Shown here piece after piece: positions 11,754 through 24,350 of a stretch of 64,000 bases of DNA. The position numbers and the translations under genes are program-made. The notes under the pieces were generated by a model. That model did no database searches. It saw nothing but the letters and a program-made list of their open reading frames with translations, and was not told the origin of the DNA. The stretch comes from Cucumis sativus. Its lineage: Eukaryota; Streptophyta; Magnoliopsida; Cucurbitales; Cucurbitaceae. Location: contig NC_026657.2 of assembly GCF_000004075.3 (NCBI RefSeq), forward strand, positions 124,001 to 188,000. Reading direction: 5' to 3'. How positions within the stretch are numbered: the first letter of the stretch is position 1; the number at the start of each line of letters is the position of its first letter.

Positions 11754-13678
11754 ATGGGGTTGTTGTCTTTATTGGAGGTGGCATCCATGCCCAATATACA
11801 ACTCCTCCTTATTTCTTTATTGGGAGCTTTCTTAGCCACTGATTATTGCAACATTCTTCCTCCCCATGCTACAAAGTCTCTTAATAAGGTATCATTATTA
11901 TTATTTCATTCTATATTAACTCATTCCATTGTATATATGTATGTATATATATTCTGATTAATTGTTTTGTTATTACTGCATGTGCAGATTGTGTTTGCTG
12001 TTTTCACCCCTTGTCTCATGTTTGCAAATTTGTCCAAAACGGTCACCTTTCAGGACATTATTTCATTGTAAGTTAATAAACTTTTCCTTTTGTTAAATTT
12101 AATATAATATATGAAGCTATTTAATGTTGATGTATATATAGGTGGTTCATGCCTGTGAATATTGGATTTACGTTCTTATTTGGAGGAATGTTGGGATGGA
12201 CAATTGTGAAAATTTTGAAACCAAAGCCATATCTTGAAGGCCTTATCGTTGCTTCATCTGCTACTGGTGAGTGAGATATATAGTCGTCTTAAGAATGGAT
12301 TAATTAGTGAATTAATATATATCATACAAACATACATAGGGAACTTGGGAAACCTTCTTCTGATAATCATCCCAGCCATTTGTGGGGATGAGGGGAATCC
12401 TTTTGGGGATCGTGAAACCTGTACTTCTCGTGGATTGTCTTATGCATCGTTTTCCATGGCGGTACGTAATTATGAATGTATGTATTATTATTCCTGAAAA
12501 TGAATGAATGAATTAAATTAAAGATTATTATGCATTATTGTATGCAGTTAGGGGGATTTTACATATGGACATACAGTTACCATGTAGTGAAAACATCCTC
12601 ATTACGCTTCAAACAACTTGAAGTTCCACATGATGATTCCCAGTTGCACACTCATCTTCTGCCTCAGAAACCTGATCAAGGACAACCACAAGATTCTTAT
12701 CTTCCCTCTACCAACAACAACACACTCAAATCAGATCAGGTAATTAGTTAATTTAAATTGATCTGATAGGTGATTGGTTTAACTTATTTTTGAATAACTG
12801 ATCTCTCATGCAGATTGAATCTCAATTATTATTAGAAGATGGTGGAAGCGTGGTACCCATTTCAGAGAAACAATATTCAGATGATGTGATATCATCAAAA
12901 GGATCAAGATTATTAATATTATGGGGTAAATTACAACATTTGCTTCGCTCTATTGTCAAGGAGTTGATGGAGCCACCCACTTTAGGAGCTGTAAGTTTAT
13001 TACTTACATATATATATGTATATTAATTCTCTTTTGATCATCTATTAATACTAAAACTGCAACAAATAAAATGGAATTGTTTTGTTTTGTTTTGTGTAAT
13101 TAATAAATATAATTAGATTGTTGGATTCATTTTTGGAGCGGTGACATGGCTGAGACATTTGGTGATTGGGGAGAGTGCTCCATTGCGAGTAGTCCAGGAC
13201 GCTGTCAAACTACTGGGGTAATACTAATATGTATATGATATATATATTATTGTTCTTGGAAATAATTGTTAATGATGAATATATAAGAAAAATGAATGCA
13301 TGCAGCGATGGAACGATCCCAAGCACAACGTTGATCCTGGGCGCCAACCTAAGACAAGGGATACAATCGTCACAAACATCAGTGCAACCAGTGATCATCC
13401 TAGCCTTAATCCTCTCTCGATATGTTGTTCTCCCTGCAATCGGAATAGCCATTGTGAAAGCAGCAATGTGGTTGGGGTTTCTGCCACCGGACCCAATGTA
13501 CCATTTCTTGTTGATGGTTCAATACACGCTCCCACCAGCCATGTCCATCGGCATTATGACTGAGCTCTTTGGCGTTGGTCAACAAGAATGCTCTGTTATT
13601 ATGTTTTGGACATATTCAGCTGCTCTCCTTGCGCTCGCGCTTTGGTATACACTCTTCATGTGGATTTTATCTACTTAA
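11754..13678 (+). CDS. PIN-LIKES (PILS) auxin efflux carrier family protein, 434 aa, 8 exons
   Basis: Membrane transporter of the PILS family, which acts at the endoplasmic reticulum and controls intracellular auxin availability. Coding exons: 11754-11888, 11988-12067, 12142-12266, 12340-12461, 12548-12739, 12814-12990, 13117-13217, 13306-13678. All have GT/AG borders and keep frame (1305 nt). The N-terminal half has MGLLSLLEVASMP, the ILPPHATKSLNKIVF segment, FTPCLMFANLSKTVT and the SSATGNLGNLLLIIIPAIC signature. A hydrophilic loop of about 100 residues follows. The C-terminal half has the KELMEPPTLGAIVGF start, GDGTIPSTTLILGANL and LPPAMSIGIMTELFGVGQQE. About ten membrane helices are predicted by eye, five on each side of the loop. 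The start methionine gives the usual PILS N-terminus. A GT microsatellite lies in the 3' UTR near 13740-13756. Confidence 0.94.
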
Positions 13679-14293
13679 TTCTTATTTTGATTCCAGATAC
13701 AAATTATAAGTCGTCCAACAAAATAGAAGGGCATTATATTGTGTGTGTGTGTGTGTATATGTTAGAGGGCATGCAAGGCCTACCTATTAATTAATTTGGA
13801 GTATGTAATTTGTAGAAAGTATCTTCTTTTCAGTTTATTTTTACCTTTCCCACAACTTTTTCTATATACCTAAAAGTATTTGATATATACTCTATATCTT
13901 CCTTCTCACATCACATCATCTTTTCCTTGTCTTATCTTATTACCTATCATTATTAGACTCTCTTACTTGATACTAATTCAGTTCTTAATTATTTCATTCT
14001 TTCTTTTATTAAACTAGTGTAGATAATTAATAATGCTTTTGAATTTGGAGATAATGCTTTACTACCCCAAATATATCATTCTATCGGATTTCATATGTCT
14101 GGCTAGGGTTTGGCTTGCCTTGATCATCAAGGCTAAGCATCTCCTCCTAGACCAACTACATATGTGCCTTGGACATGCTTCATTCACTTTTCGTTAGGGT
14201 TGGCCAAGGTAAAGGCCAAACATATATACATTTTGGACTTTCAACTTGTTTGCTTTGGGCTACGGTCCTATTCTTCTGTTCAAGTTAGTTATT

Positions 14294-14545
14294 GAAAAAT
14301 TGCAAAGATGACTATTTTAAGGATATAACAACATTTTTTAAAAATTGCAAATATAGCAAAACTATCACTAATAAACTTGTATCGTTGATAAACTTTATAT
14401 GGTATATCAGTGATAGACCAATATTTGACTTATATCATTGATAGAATTTGACAAATTTTGCTATATTTGTAAATTTTTTAAGATTGTGCTATATACTTAA
14501 TTAATTTGAATTTAATTGCTAAATTTGCAACTGTCCCTTTTTTAT
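14294..14545. repeat. Dispersed MITE-like repeat, copy 1
   Basis: This stretch has the pattern 'gcaaatatagcaaaa ... tatcagtgatagacc ... gctatatttgtaaattttt'. The internal tatca/tgata segments are partly palindromic. Related copies lie at 20970-21117 and 63722-63945. It lacks coding capacity. The family type (MITE or other non-autonomous repeat) is inferred from shared sequence only. Confidence 0.6.
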
Positions 14546-16740
14546 TCTCTCCATTTTACTCCGATTCTTATTTTATATCTAGCCATTATACTTTTCCATT
14601 TAAAATTATTAACAAATGAAAACAACTTCAACCCTAAACTAAAAAGTTTTCCAACACATATATATGAGTAGGAGACTTGCTCTCTTTATCTAGACAAAAC
14701 ACTAAACTTAATTATTCAACTATACATCATTGTAGAGTAAAGGAGTAAAAGTCTAAAAGTTGGGATCTTGATTTGACACATGCATCTGCTTGTAACTTAA
14801 ATAGCATACCAATATCTTCAATGTTTCGATAATTGAAAAGACTATAATATTGTTAAATAATTGAGGTATATGATAATACACCAAAAGATTTTGTTTGATT
14901 TTTTTTAAAAATAATAGATTTTTTATCAACTACCTTTAAAAGAGATTTTTATAAATATTAAGTTATCGTTTAAAAAAAAATTCTCAAAAAACATGCTCAG
15001 CTTCAGGAACAGCTTAGAAGTATAACTAGACCAACTTCCTTGAGCAAAGAATCTTTGGAACCTGGGCATTTTGGAAACGTGAGAAGAACATATAGAGACA
15101 AACTTGAGTTGGCACCATATCCTATTGATGGGGAGTGGCTACCAAAAAGTGCTGTGTACGCGCTTGTGGATCTTATGGTTGTTATCTTTAGCCGGCCTAA
15201 AGGTCTCTTCAAAGAGTGCACAAAACGAATTTTATCTGGAATGCTTACTATACAAGGTAAATATTTTAGAATGTTCACACCTTAACAACTACGAAACTGA
15301 ATATACATTTGTCCTAGATTAACTGATGTAGCCTAAAGAATAAAATGAGAGAAATCTCCTAGAATAAAGTCAAAATCAGCCGCCTGGTGTACTTTGACAA
15401 AGGAGTTTAGCGCCTATACTATTCAAGACTTGTGTTTGAACTGGCCAGCCTTCACCACTTGAGTTTTTTGGCTTTTCTTTGTTCCATTTCTCTGTTTTTT
15501 GTTTCCTAATGTATTTCTGTTTTACGTAGGAATGTATTTATGAATTTCTTTGGATACTAGTTTCTTGATTGGAAATGATAAGGTAGCTAACGACCTTACT
15601 TTTTTGAAATGGAGACAAACCTATTTATTAATAATAAATGAGACTAATGCTCAAAGTACAAGAGTACTAAGAGCAAAATAAGAAAAAGACAGTCATCAAA
15701 GATGAACCCAAACAAAACATATGGGAAAAAGACCAACAAACAATCACAAAGTAGAAACAACAAAAGAACCAAAGCAACAAAGAGTTGAGACACTAGTTAA
15801 GATCTTAATACAAAGCAAATATATATACTTTCATGAAAAGCACCCACTTCAGATTGAAATTTTGAATACCACATGCTTCAATTCGAAAGGAGAAGGGATC
15901 CATCGGTTGCTTCAATTAGAAATTTTTGCTCTTTCTTGAATATGAGAGAATTAGTTCTGAGTAAGTGGTCAAGAGACTAGAATCAACACTTTATCTGCAA
16001 CCTTCAAACCTTACGAAGTACCTGATTATTGGACCAAAAGATGGCTGAAATCAGATCTCGAAAGAAAACTAATTTGCATTTTTCTACTATTGAGAAATTA
16101 TCTTCATTGACCTAGATGAGAAGGAGGAAGGTTATCAAATTTTCATTAAACCAAAATGATTTCACAATCATTGACTAAGGGCAGCAGATCCTTAGGCAAT
16201 TCCAAGGGAACTTTGATGGGAACAACACTGGCTTCATCAAATAGAAAAGAGAGATCAGCCCCTTCAATTTTTTCATTATTCTTGATATCAAAACCATTTG
16301 TAAACCCTAGGGCCTCCTCACTACTGACACTAAATGGGAACTCCAAGGTCTTGGAGGTCGGTTTGTCAATGTCGGCACGACAAGGGGAGTCTTGCAACAA
16401 ATTAACTTTAGAGTTAAAAATGGGGAGTTTTGAATATTTGAAATGCTTGACAGGAGAGCCTGAGTTTATGGACCTGGAAAGACGATTAGAAGTTTGGATT
16501 TTGGAGCTGCAAACCTCCAAAAGGTCAGGATTGTTTGCTGAGATAGAATGCTTTGAATTATGCCGCCGAGAGGGGGCTGAAGCAAAAACTGAAGGAGAAG
16601 GATCCTTGAATTATGCTTCCAAACTAATTAGTCTTGTTGCAGAAACCAGAAACTGAAGCTGCGGAGGCCATAATAGGAAGTTGCCGTTGGTTGGAGGAAA
16701 AAATGTAATCTTTAATTACTTTTGAGGAAATCTCATAATT

Positions 16741-16832
16741 CTGCATGATAGTACTTAAAGGAGATTTACCCTTTTTTCTTTCACTTCTGCATGATAGTAC
16801 TTAAAGGAGATTTACCCTTTTTTCTTTCACTA
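16741..16832. repeat. 46-bp tandem duplication
   Basis: The sequence starting ctgcatgatagtacttaaag is repeated directly with a period of 46 bp and essentially no differences. It lies inside the degenerate LINE ORF1 region. Confidence 0.85.
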
Positions 16833-17379
16833 CTTAGATTTACATCTGCCGAATTAATGGGAAGTTGGTTAAAATCCATGTGCCCTAGTTTCTTTTTAAT
16901 TCAATTGTGACCAATAAGGTTTTCATTAATTAGAAGTGGAGACTATTCAGATTCTCGCCCATGGCTGCCACCTGTGTAATTGAACCTTTCATCTTCTCCA
17001 GCGTCATACGGCTGGCCGGAAAATGTTGCAGAGATTGACAAGGGTTTCTACATTTTGGTAAGGTTGCAAAAACTGATCTTGGTACATTAAGTACAAGTGG
17101 GAAGGAGGAGAGATCACATCCCTCATCGAGCAAAGTTTCTCTTACCCTTAGTTGGTCAATGGAGTTGCTGTAAACGTCTTGTACACTGGGAGATTTTCTG
17201 GAAAACGGAGGGTTTGGAAACTCAAAATCTCCAAATGTAGAAATATGTTTTCCCTCTTTTGGTTAGAAATTTCGATCGTTAAAGGAACGAATCCACACTG
17301 GTTTTTCTTGACCTTAATACGAGCTTCACTACAATTGGTAAAATTAAGGGTTGGCTTTTTCTGAATTTTCTGTTCATTG

Positions 17380-17630
17380 TTTTACAGTTTTTTCTGGTCC
17401 CTTGTAATAGGCTGATTGTTATTAGGTTGCTCCTCTGTTGGTTTTTGTGTTGATGTTTTCTTTCTCGGGATATGATGATTGGCGTTATGGAGGTGTCAAC
17501 CTAGTTTAGATGTCTGGGTGCGCCTTCTGGTCCTATAGGTTCCCCCTTTCTTCTTTATTGCTCTCTTTGTATTAATCTCTTATACTTAGAGTTCTTATTA
17601 ATAAAGAAGTTTTTGTCTCCGTTTCAAAAA
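17380..17630 (+). mobile_element. LINE 3' end, 5'-truncated
   Basis: Contains the family 3' UTR core (gggatatgatg ... gtgtcaacctagtttagatg) followed by a T-rich stretch, a taataaagaagttt polyadenylation-like segment, gtctccgtttc and a poly-A tail. It interrupts minus-strand LINE ORF1 sequence. A clear target duplication was not found. Confidence 0.65.
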
Positions 17631-17814
17631 AAGGGTTTCAGAGGCTATTTCTATGAATCCTCCAAAATGGTCTTTGATTGTTTCGAAAATACTTCTACAC
17701 CAGAAATCAAGAGGAAGGTTCTTCACTTTAATCCAACCTCCATAACCTTTCAACACCAATGGCCTACTATGTTTTGCACTGGCCCATTTTTCAAATTTTA
17801 GGTGGAAATTGTCC

Positions 17815-18225
17815 CATTCTTGCCATCCTAGTTGAGATGTTCGAGTGCATCCCCTGACCCCTAAACCTCTTGTACTTTGAGTTCTGAATATCAATAAAGA
17901 GGTTGTCTCCTTCTAAAAAAATACTCATGTACTTTGAGCTTTAGTCTCATTATCATTAATAAAGAAGCTTGTTTATGTTTTAAAAAAATATCGAGGACAA
18001 CAAGGTTTTATCAAGTGCTTCCAAACTGAATTGCAAAGTGGACAGCATTCCGATAATGTACCTTTGTCTTCCTTTGTGTGGCTATCTAGTTGAGATGTTT
18101 GGGTGCACATGCTGATCTCATAGGCTTAGATCTTGTCTCTTCATTTTACTCAACACTACTTTGTCTATTCATTTTCTTAATGAAGAGGTTCATTTTCCTT
18201 TTTTTTTCTAAAAAAATCATAACAT
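17815..18225 (+). mobile_element. Cluster of three partial LINE 3' tails
   Basis: Three successive tails end near 17928, 17988 and 18218. Each has a version of cctagttgagatgttng or tactttgagcttt, then an aataaagaag/aatgaagagg element and a short poly-A. They look like repeated 5'-truncated insertions of one family or local rearrangements of one insertion. Confidence 0.55.
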
Positions 18226-18257
18226 TTTGGTGACTTTCCTCTCTGCAAACTTCAGAA

Positions 18258-18660
18258 AGATATCATTTTTTTTAAAAAGGATACGAGTCTCACTATTATT
18301 AATATAAATAAAGAGACAAAGCTCAATGTACATGAGGGTTATACAAAGAGCAATAGGGGGGAGGGAGGATCAACGGGCGCACCCGGGCATCTCAACTAGG
18401 TTGACACTCCCATAGCGCCCTCATCACATTCAAAAAACGACAATACAAGAATCAAACAAAAAGCCACAAATACAAGGGCAAACAAAATGATAAAAATAAT
18501 CTGTCCAAAGCAAAATCATAAATCATAGGCAGCAGGCCGAGAACAAAGGCATCATTAATAGTGGTTATAGTGTTTTGCTATCCTGCCTCTAACCTCATAA
18601 AACTCGACACTGAGACCTGCAAGAAATTTGTAAGTACAGCCAGTTTCCACAGTTTTTTTT
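18258..18660 (-). mobile_element. LINE 3' end, inverted
   Basis: Reverse-complement copy of the LINE 3' region: a poly-T start near 18268, then aataaagagacaaagctcaatgtac, then gcacccgggcatctcaact and aggttgacactcccatagcg, which match in reverse the tails at 17500, 28290 and 35765. No protein domain is visible. Confidence 0.65.
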
Positions 18661-20619
18661 AATGCTTTTGATCCTCTTTGACTTCCACTCATACGTACCA
18701 AAGAGGTCAAGTTCTTGCCAAATTCTTAAGAGTGAAAATTCTGGGTAACTTAATTACTTCCCTATTGTATATCACCCAATTCAAGGTTTGGCATCCCACT
18801 TGGCAAACAAAGGATTTTTTTATCTCTGGTGCAATTTTTTCTTTCATAATGTAACCAATCTCTCCATGTCCACGAATATACATCTGAACACTTTGGGACC
18901 AACAAAGAAAATTATTCCCATTAAGCTGGATGGAGGTTATTTGGATGGTAGAACCGTTGGAATGGATTCAATTGTTTAAAACTTTAGCAATAGATGACTT
19001 GTTATCGGACATTATTGCTGGAAGTAGAGGAAAAACGAACTAAAACCCAATAACCAGAGAACCAAAAGAAGGAAAGAAGGGAAAAGCTAGCCGCGATAGC
19101 CTTGTTTGATCTCTACCTCCGTCAAAAGGAAAGGTATCATCTTAGGCAAACCCATCACTGATTACACAAGTTTTTTCTGCCATATCTTTGTTCGTTACAT
19201 CAACCTCTCATCTGTTCGTGTAGCTTTCAGATCGACCGCCGACCTTTGGTGGGTCTCTACTAGGAGTTGTTTCCAAATCCATCGTCTGTTGTTTGTCTTA
19301 GCTCTGTTGCCTCAAATTCTTGTGCACCCTCAAACCCGCATAGTCCTCATATGCGCCGCTTCATCCTACAAATCCATCTGCTGTGTTTAGATTTGTTTAA
19401 ATCTAGATTCGTCGTTGATCCATCTGCTTCATCCTTCATCGTTTCAGTCTAGATTCAATGAAGCCTCGACCTCTGATCCGTTGGTGGCTTCACTTGCACC
19501 GATCACCATGGGTTTCATTTGTCAGCACCACCAAACTCGTTGTTTGGTGTGTGCTTTTTTGTTCGTGCATTAAATTTTTCCCAGTTTGTAAAAGATTATC
19601 ATGTACCCTCTCAATTATTCTGAATATTCAATATATTATATAAAATGATCAAATCTGAATTGAGAACCCTATAAAATCCATGGAAAAAGAAATTCTGGAA
19701 GAAGACTTGAGACAATTCAAAACAACCGAGGCAAGATAACTTTATTGGGCATGCTAATCGGCTGGAATCCCAAATTTTCTTTTTGAATTAATGTCTTCTT
19801 GAAAAAACATGTTTTCTGTCATGCACTAAAAGATGAGATTATTTTCAAAGAAGCTGCAAATAAGTTAACGCCACAATCAACTTACTTGCCATGTTTCTAC
19901 AAAGAAGAGATCTTCGAACCATATACAGAAAAATAAATTATTTGACTTTACAACTTCCAATCTCCATATCCTTAACACTAGAGAAATGAAAACGCAGAGG
20001 AAGGAGGCTAAGCAACAACTTACTAACCAGAGAAAGTAGTAATGTTAACTGGAGAATTCGGCAAAAGCAATTGGAGATACTGACTAAAGAGAGAGCGAGA
20101 AGAGAGAAGGGTGAGGAGAGAACAAACATACCTCTAGAATTCTTTTGATTTAAAATGCAAATGATATTTTATGTGCTCATATGAGTATTATAACAATGTT
20201 GTAAATATCTTTTCAAGTTGTTTTTTATTTTATTTTATCTTAATATTTTAAACATTTTTGTTATATTGTTCTTTATGGTCATTTACCTTTTCCTACTTAG
20301 GTTACTCTTATACACATGTATATATATGTATGTGTCTTCTGTGAACGGAATAGATTATTTTGATTCTCTCAAACCTTAGAGTTTTACCATCACTTTCTTA
20401 TCATCCCTCGAGAGTGAGAATTAGCTACTAGTTGTTGGTAAGAGTCGATTGACAAATCAATAACTTAGCAAAAAATCAAGAGAATGAATTTAGGTGGCTC
20501 CTCAATTAACTTGATATCGAATGTTTTATACAATTTAGTTTTGGCCGGACTATGATTCACAGGCTCTACTTTTGTTTGTTTTCGGAACTCAAATTTGCTC
20601 ATAGAAATTTTTCTTGCAG
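18661..20619. other. MAU2 intron sequence, mostly unassigned
   Basis: No gene is recognised. The stretch from 19090 to 19460 is richer in GC and pyrimidines and resembles transposon leader sequence, but has no diagnostic domain. The rest is AT-rich. Confidence 0.4.
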
Positions 20620-20969
20620 AGGAATTGGTGAAGCTTGGGATAGCTGATGGCGTAAGAGGTAACACTTGGAAGTTAGAATACTATCCATACTTCTACTTCC
20701 CAATGTTGAATTTTGATTGTTTCTTTTCAATGCATATTTTGTGTGCATGTATAAATGCATATTTTGTAAAAAGAATGGGAAAAAGATCCTTCCATGGAAA
20801 TTGGTGACCGTTTAACTGGTGAAATTGTTGGTTAATTTCAAATATACTGTTGAGTTTATACTTCATGTCATATTTTCTTTGAGAAGAAAAGAGTTCTTAA
20901 ACAAAAGGAACACTCAATACAAATCAAGAAAATACAAAATCAGTAAATATAATATAATAAAGACAAAAA

Positions 20970-21117
20970 TGGGAAATTGCTTTAAGTGACAAAATTATTG
21001 AACATATTCACATATATATCAAAATGTCACGTCTATCAGTCTATCAACGATAGACCGTGAAATTTGCTATATTTGTAAAAGAAATTGTTCATTTTGCTCT
21101 ATTTGAAAACAACCCTA
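20970..21117. repeat. Dispersed MITE-like repeat, copy 2
   Basis: Has the cacgtctatcagtctatcaa and cgatagaccgtgaaatttgc core and the gctatatttgtaaaag flank shared with the repeats at 14294-14545 and 63722-63945. It is shorter and more diverged than the other two. Confidence 0.55.
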
Positions 21118-21495
21118 CAAAAAATATATATTTAACATAAAAGGAAGCAATATATACTCCCCTTATGTGACAACAAGATATCGTTTATTGCAACCTCGTC
21201 AATTGAACTGTTAAATTGCCATTTTAGGGGACCTTTAGTTAACACATAACAATTTTTTTTTTTTAACACAACAATTTGTTCTATTGTTGGGAAAGTAAGG
21301 AATGCAGATTACTCTAGCAGAAATATTCTCACACGCCCTCATATATTCCTTCCTCTCGCCGGCCACTAACAATTCTCTCCTTCCACCTCCGACGATGGGC
21401 AGCACAACCGACAACGCTTCATTGGGATCCTTGTTCCTCTTTGATATATTGCAAAGATCTTCGTTGTGGGTCACCATGGCCTCGTCGGTTCCACC

Positions 21496-23406
21496 TGTAT
21501 TCTAGAATTCAGAGAAGTATATTTCTTATACATATTGAGTCAGAGAAAAGTTACATATTTATATAGAGAATAAAATAAACCCTAGACACTATGTACAATT
21601 ACAATAAAGGACATAGTTATAACTATATATCATAACACTCCCCCCAAGCTGGAGCAAATGTGTCGATCATGCCCAGCTTGTTGCACAGATAGCTTATCCT
21701 TGCTCCATTTAAAGCTTTAGTCAAAATATCTCCTAATTGTTCTCCAATCTTTACGTATCCGGTGGACACCAACCCATCTTGGATTTTCTCACGAATGAAG
21801 TGACCATCCACCTCAATATGTTTAGTTCGTTCATGAAATATTGGATTAGATGCAATGTGAAGTGCAACTTGATTATCACACCATAATTTAGCTAGCACTG
21901 TAATACTAAAGCCTATCTCAGATAATAATTGGTGAACCCATATTATTTCGCACACAGATTGTGCCATAGCTCGATATTCTGACTCAACACTCGAACGAGA
22001 AACAACATTTTGTTTCTTACTCTTCCATGATACTAAGTTTCCACCTACAAAGACACAATATCCAGAAGTTGATCTCTTATCCTCACAAGATTCTGCCCAA
22101 TCAGCATCAGAAAAACATTCAACTCTCGTATGTCCATGATCTTTGTGAAAGATCCCACATCTAGGAGCAACTTTTGGATAACACAAAATCTGCTCTACTG
22201 CAGCCCAATGATCCATTGTAGGGGAAGACATGAACTGACTTACAACAGTTACAGAATAAGCAATGTTTGGTCGAGTTACTGTTAAATAGTTCAACTTCCC
22301 AACTAATCTCCTATATCTCCCAGGATCTTTACATAATTCTCCTTCTTTAACAAGTTGCTGATTGTAGATTCAACATGGTGGGTTGAGGTGTTGTAAAGGA
22401 AGTACAACCTTTTGTTCCGCTTTTGGGTTTGGACTTCTTTGGCAAGATGGTTTTGAGATCACCGTCTGCATCTTTTTGCTAGTCTCTAGATTTGAATGGT
22501 TTCCTTTTGAGAGAGTTATTTTGTTATGCTTTGTATTTAGTTCTCTTCGTTTTGTTTTAGTTTTAACTTCATTTTTTCTGTTGGATTTCGCCTTTTTAGC
22601 CTATTCTTTGCTTTTTGTTTGTTTTGGTCGTTTTCCCTTGTTTTGGCTGAGATCTTTTTTGGGCAGTTTGTTTGGTTGTTTTTGTCTTTTCTTGTTTTGC
22701 TCTTTGTATAATTCTCTTATACTTTGAGCATTAGTCTCATTTTCCTTTATTAATAAAGAAACTTGTCTCCGTTTCAAAAAAACAAGTTGCTGATTTGGCA
22801 TCATAGGAGTGCCACTTGGTTTGGTTCCTAATTTTCCTGTCTCGGACAATAAATCAAGTACATATTTTCGTTGAGACAAATAAATACCTTTCTTGCTTCT
22901 CATCACTTCACTGTCAAAAAAATATTTCAATTGGCCCAAATCTTTTGTATAAAACTGACCTTGAAGGAAAGTTTTGAGAGATGAAATACCCGAGCATCAT
23001 TTCTAGTAATAACAATATCATCAACATATACAACTAGTAGAACTATACCATTATCAGATCGGCGATAGAAAACTGAATGATCAGATGTACTCTTCTGCAT
23101 ACCAAAGCATACAAGAGCTTAACTAAACTTACCAAACCACGCACGAGGACTCTGTTTCAAACCATACAAAGATTTTCGAAGGTGACATACTTTATCTCTC
23201 CCTCTGAGCAACAAACCCAGGTGGTTGCTCCATATAAACTGATCACCATGCAGAAAAGCATTCTTAATGTCAAGTTGATGCAAAGGTCATTTATGGGTAG
23301 CAGCCATGGAAAGAAATAGGCGGATGGAAGTTAATTTGGCAACTGGAGAAAATGTATCTGAATAATCAGTTCCATAGATTTGAGCATAACCTTTGGCAAC
23401 AAGGTG
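21496..23406 (-). mobile_element. Ty1/copia retrotransposon 3' part (RT, RNase H, 3' LTR)
   Basis: A short LTR at 21496-21637 has TG...CA ends. On the minus strand a polypurine tract, cttggggggag, precedes it. Upstream frames encode copia RNase H with SRSSVESEYRAMAQSVCEI, LWCDNQVALHIASNP and HERTKHIEVDGHFIREK. Earlier RT pieces read GQLKYFFDSEV, YLSQRKYVLDLLSETG and GYAQIYGTDYSDTFSPVAKL. The RT is frameshifted and is split by the LINE insertion at 22364-22780. The gag, protease and integrase of this element are missing; at its upstream end it is joined to gypsy gag. Confidence 0.85.
22364..22780 (+). mobile_element. 417-bp 5'-truncated LINE insertion in copia
   Basis: Flanked by a 15-bp direct repeat, aacaagttgctgatt, at 22349-22363 and 22781-22795. 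It ends with taataaagaaacttgtctcc gtttc and a short poly-A, the tail of the local LINE family. The T-rich interior gives a spurious hydrophobic frame. Removing it restores continuity of the copia RT frame. Confidence 0.85.
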
Positions 23407-24350
23407 ACCTTCCTCACTCAGGTTTGTTCTAGCACTCAAGTAATGGAACTCTTCAATATAATGGAACTCTTCAATATATTTGGCTATCGTTTTAGTACCT
23501 TGGCGGCAATTCTGGTACTGGTTATATAAAGCTTGTTCATAAGTCGGAGGTAAGAACCAAGCCTTCAACAACTTCTTCATCTTCTCCCAAGAACGGATGG
23601 GCTGCTTCCCACATCTTTGTCTATTGATCTCTAGCTGACCTTACCATGCCAAAGCACCAGCTCTGAGTTTCAAGGCCACTAAGTGCATCTTTTCTTGTTC
23701 AGAAGTATCCATGTAGTTGAAAAAATTCTCAATGTTCTTTTTTTTTTTGCAACGGAGACAAAATTCTCAATGTTCTTTATCCAATCTAAGTGCATCTTCC
23801 TCCCGTTTGCCACTATACGTTGGAAGATCAATCTTCATCTTGTAATCATGATGTACCTCTCTTCGTGCATCAAACCTCCTATTGTTTCGTCTCATTCGCA
23901 CTTCATCATTATGGTTCCATAGATTTCCTTGTTCATTGTTGCCCTTCGTACCATCTTCTTGTAGTTCTTCCCATACTTCTTGGTCCTCTTGAATATCTTC
24001 TTCAAGGTACTGTGGCGGGTCGTAACCGGGCCTTCCTCTTTGGGCGTGTCATTGGTTGTGGAGGTTTTTGTAATTCCTTCTTGCTCGTCGACCTCGTCTG
24101 TCACTGAAATTATAGTCGTTTGCCACATTTGCTTCTTTTCGCGGCGGCGGCGGCAGCTCATCCATCCTTCTGTTCAGCAACTCGAAGTTCTCCATCATTC
24201 TATCAAACTTGTTGTGAAGATCTCCCAAGGATTCCTCGACGGCCAGCAAGCGAACCGTTGATGTCTCTGGAGAGAGGGCGGCGATTTCCTCCACTTCTTC
24301 TTGCACACGATCGTCCCCCGCGGCTGGGTTTATTCCTCTCCGGCCAGCAA
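23400..24350 (-). mobile_element. Ty3/gypsy gag fragment fused to copia
   Basis: Minus-strand frames encode a gypsy-type gag: an N-terminal segment with LLAVEESLGDLHNKFDRMMEN, an acidic/basic linker, a KMKIDLPTYSG-like retrotransposon gag region and LKAWFLPPTYEQALYNQYQN then TKTIAKYIEEFHYLSARTNL. The frame is broken at least twice, and an 18-bp duplication repeats YIEEFH near 23440-23475. Directly after the gag NLSEEG stretch the frame becomes copia RT (HLVAKGYAQ). Positions 24351-24490 may be gypsy leader or LTR. Confidence 0.8.
23741..23759 (-). mobile_element. 19-bp LINE 3'-end micro-insertion
   Basis: The insert is a T run plus gcaacggagac, the reverse complement of the LINE terminus gtctccgttgc + poly-A. 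It is flanked by a 19-bp duplication (aaaattctcaatgttcttt) at 23722-23740 and 23760-23778. It lies inside the gypsy gag fragment. Confidence 0.75.

Larger units (their letters stand above)
15600..17895 (-). mobile_element. LINE with ORF1 and 3' end but no ORF2
   Basis: The poly-T at 15600 followed by gaaatggagacaaac and caaagtacaagag is the reversed 3' end of the LINE family seen throughout this window. Minus-strand frames at 17640-17830 read LKGYGGWIKVKNLPLDFW and HFGGFIEIASETLF, typical of the DUF4283 domain in plant LINE ORF1 proteins. Further ORF1-like frames lie at 16930-17133 and 16146-16520. No reverse transcriptase is found between ORF1 and the 3' end. The ORF1 is broken, partly by the plus-strand LINE tail at 17380-17630. 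Confidence 0.6.

Noticed and set aside
22383..22727. Hydrophobic 114-codon open frame
   Set aside because: It lies entirely inside the 417-bp LINE insertion and reflects its T-rich 3' region.
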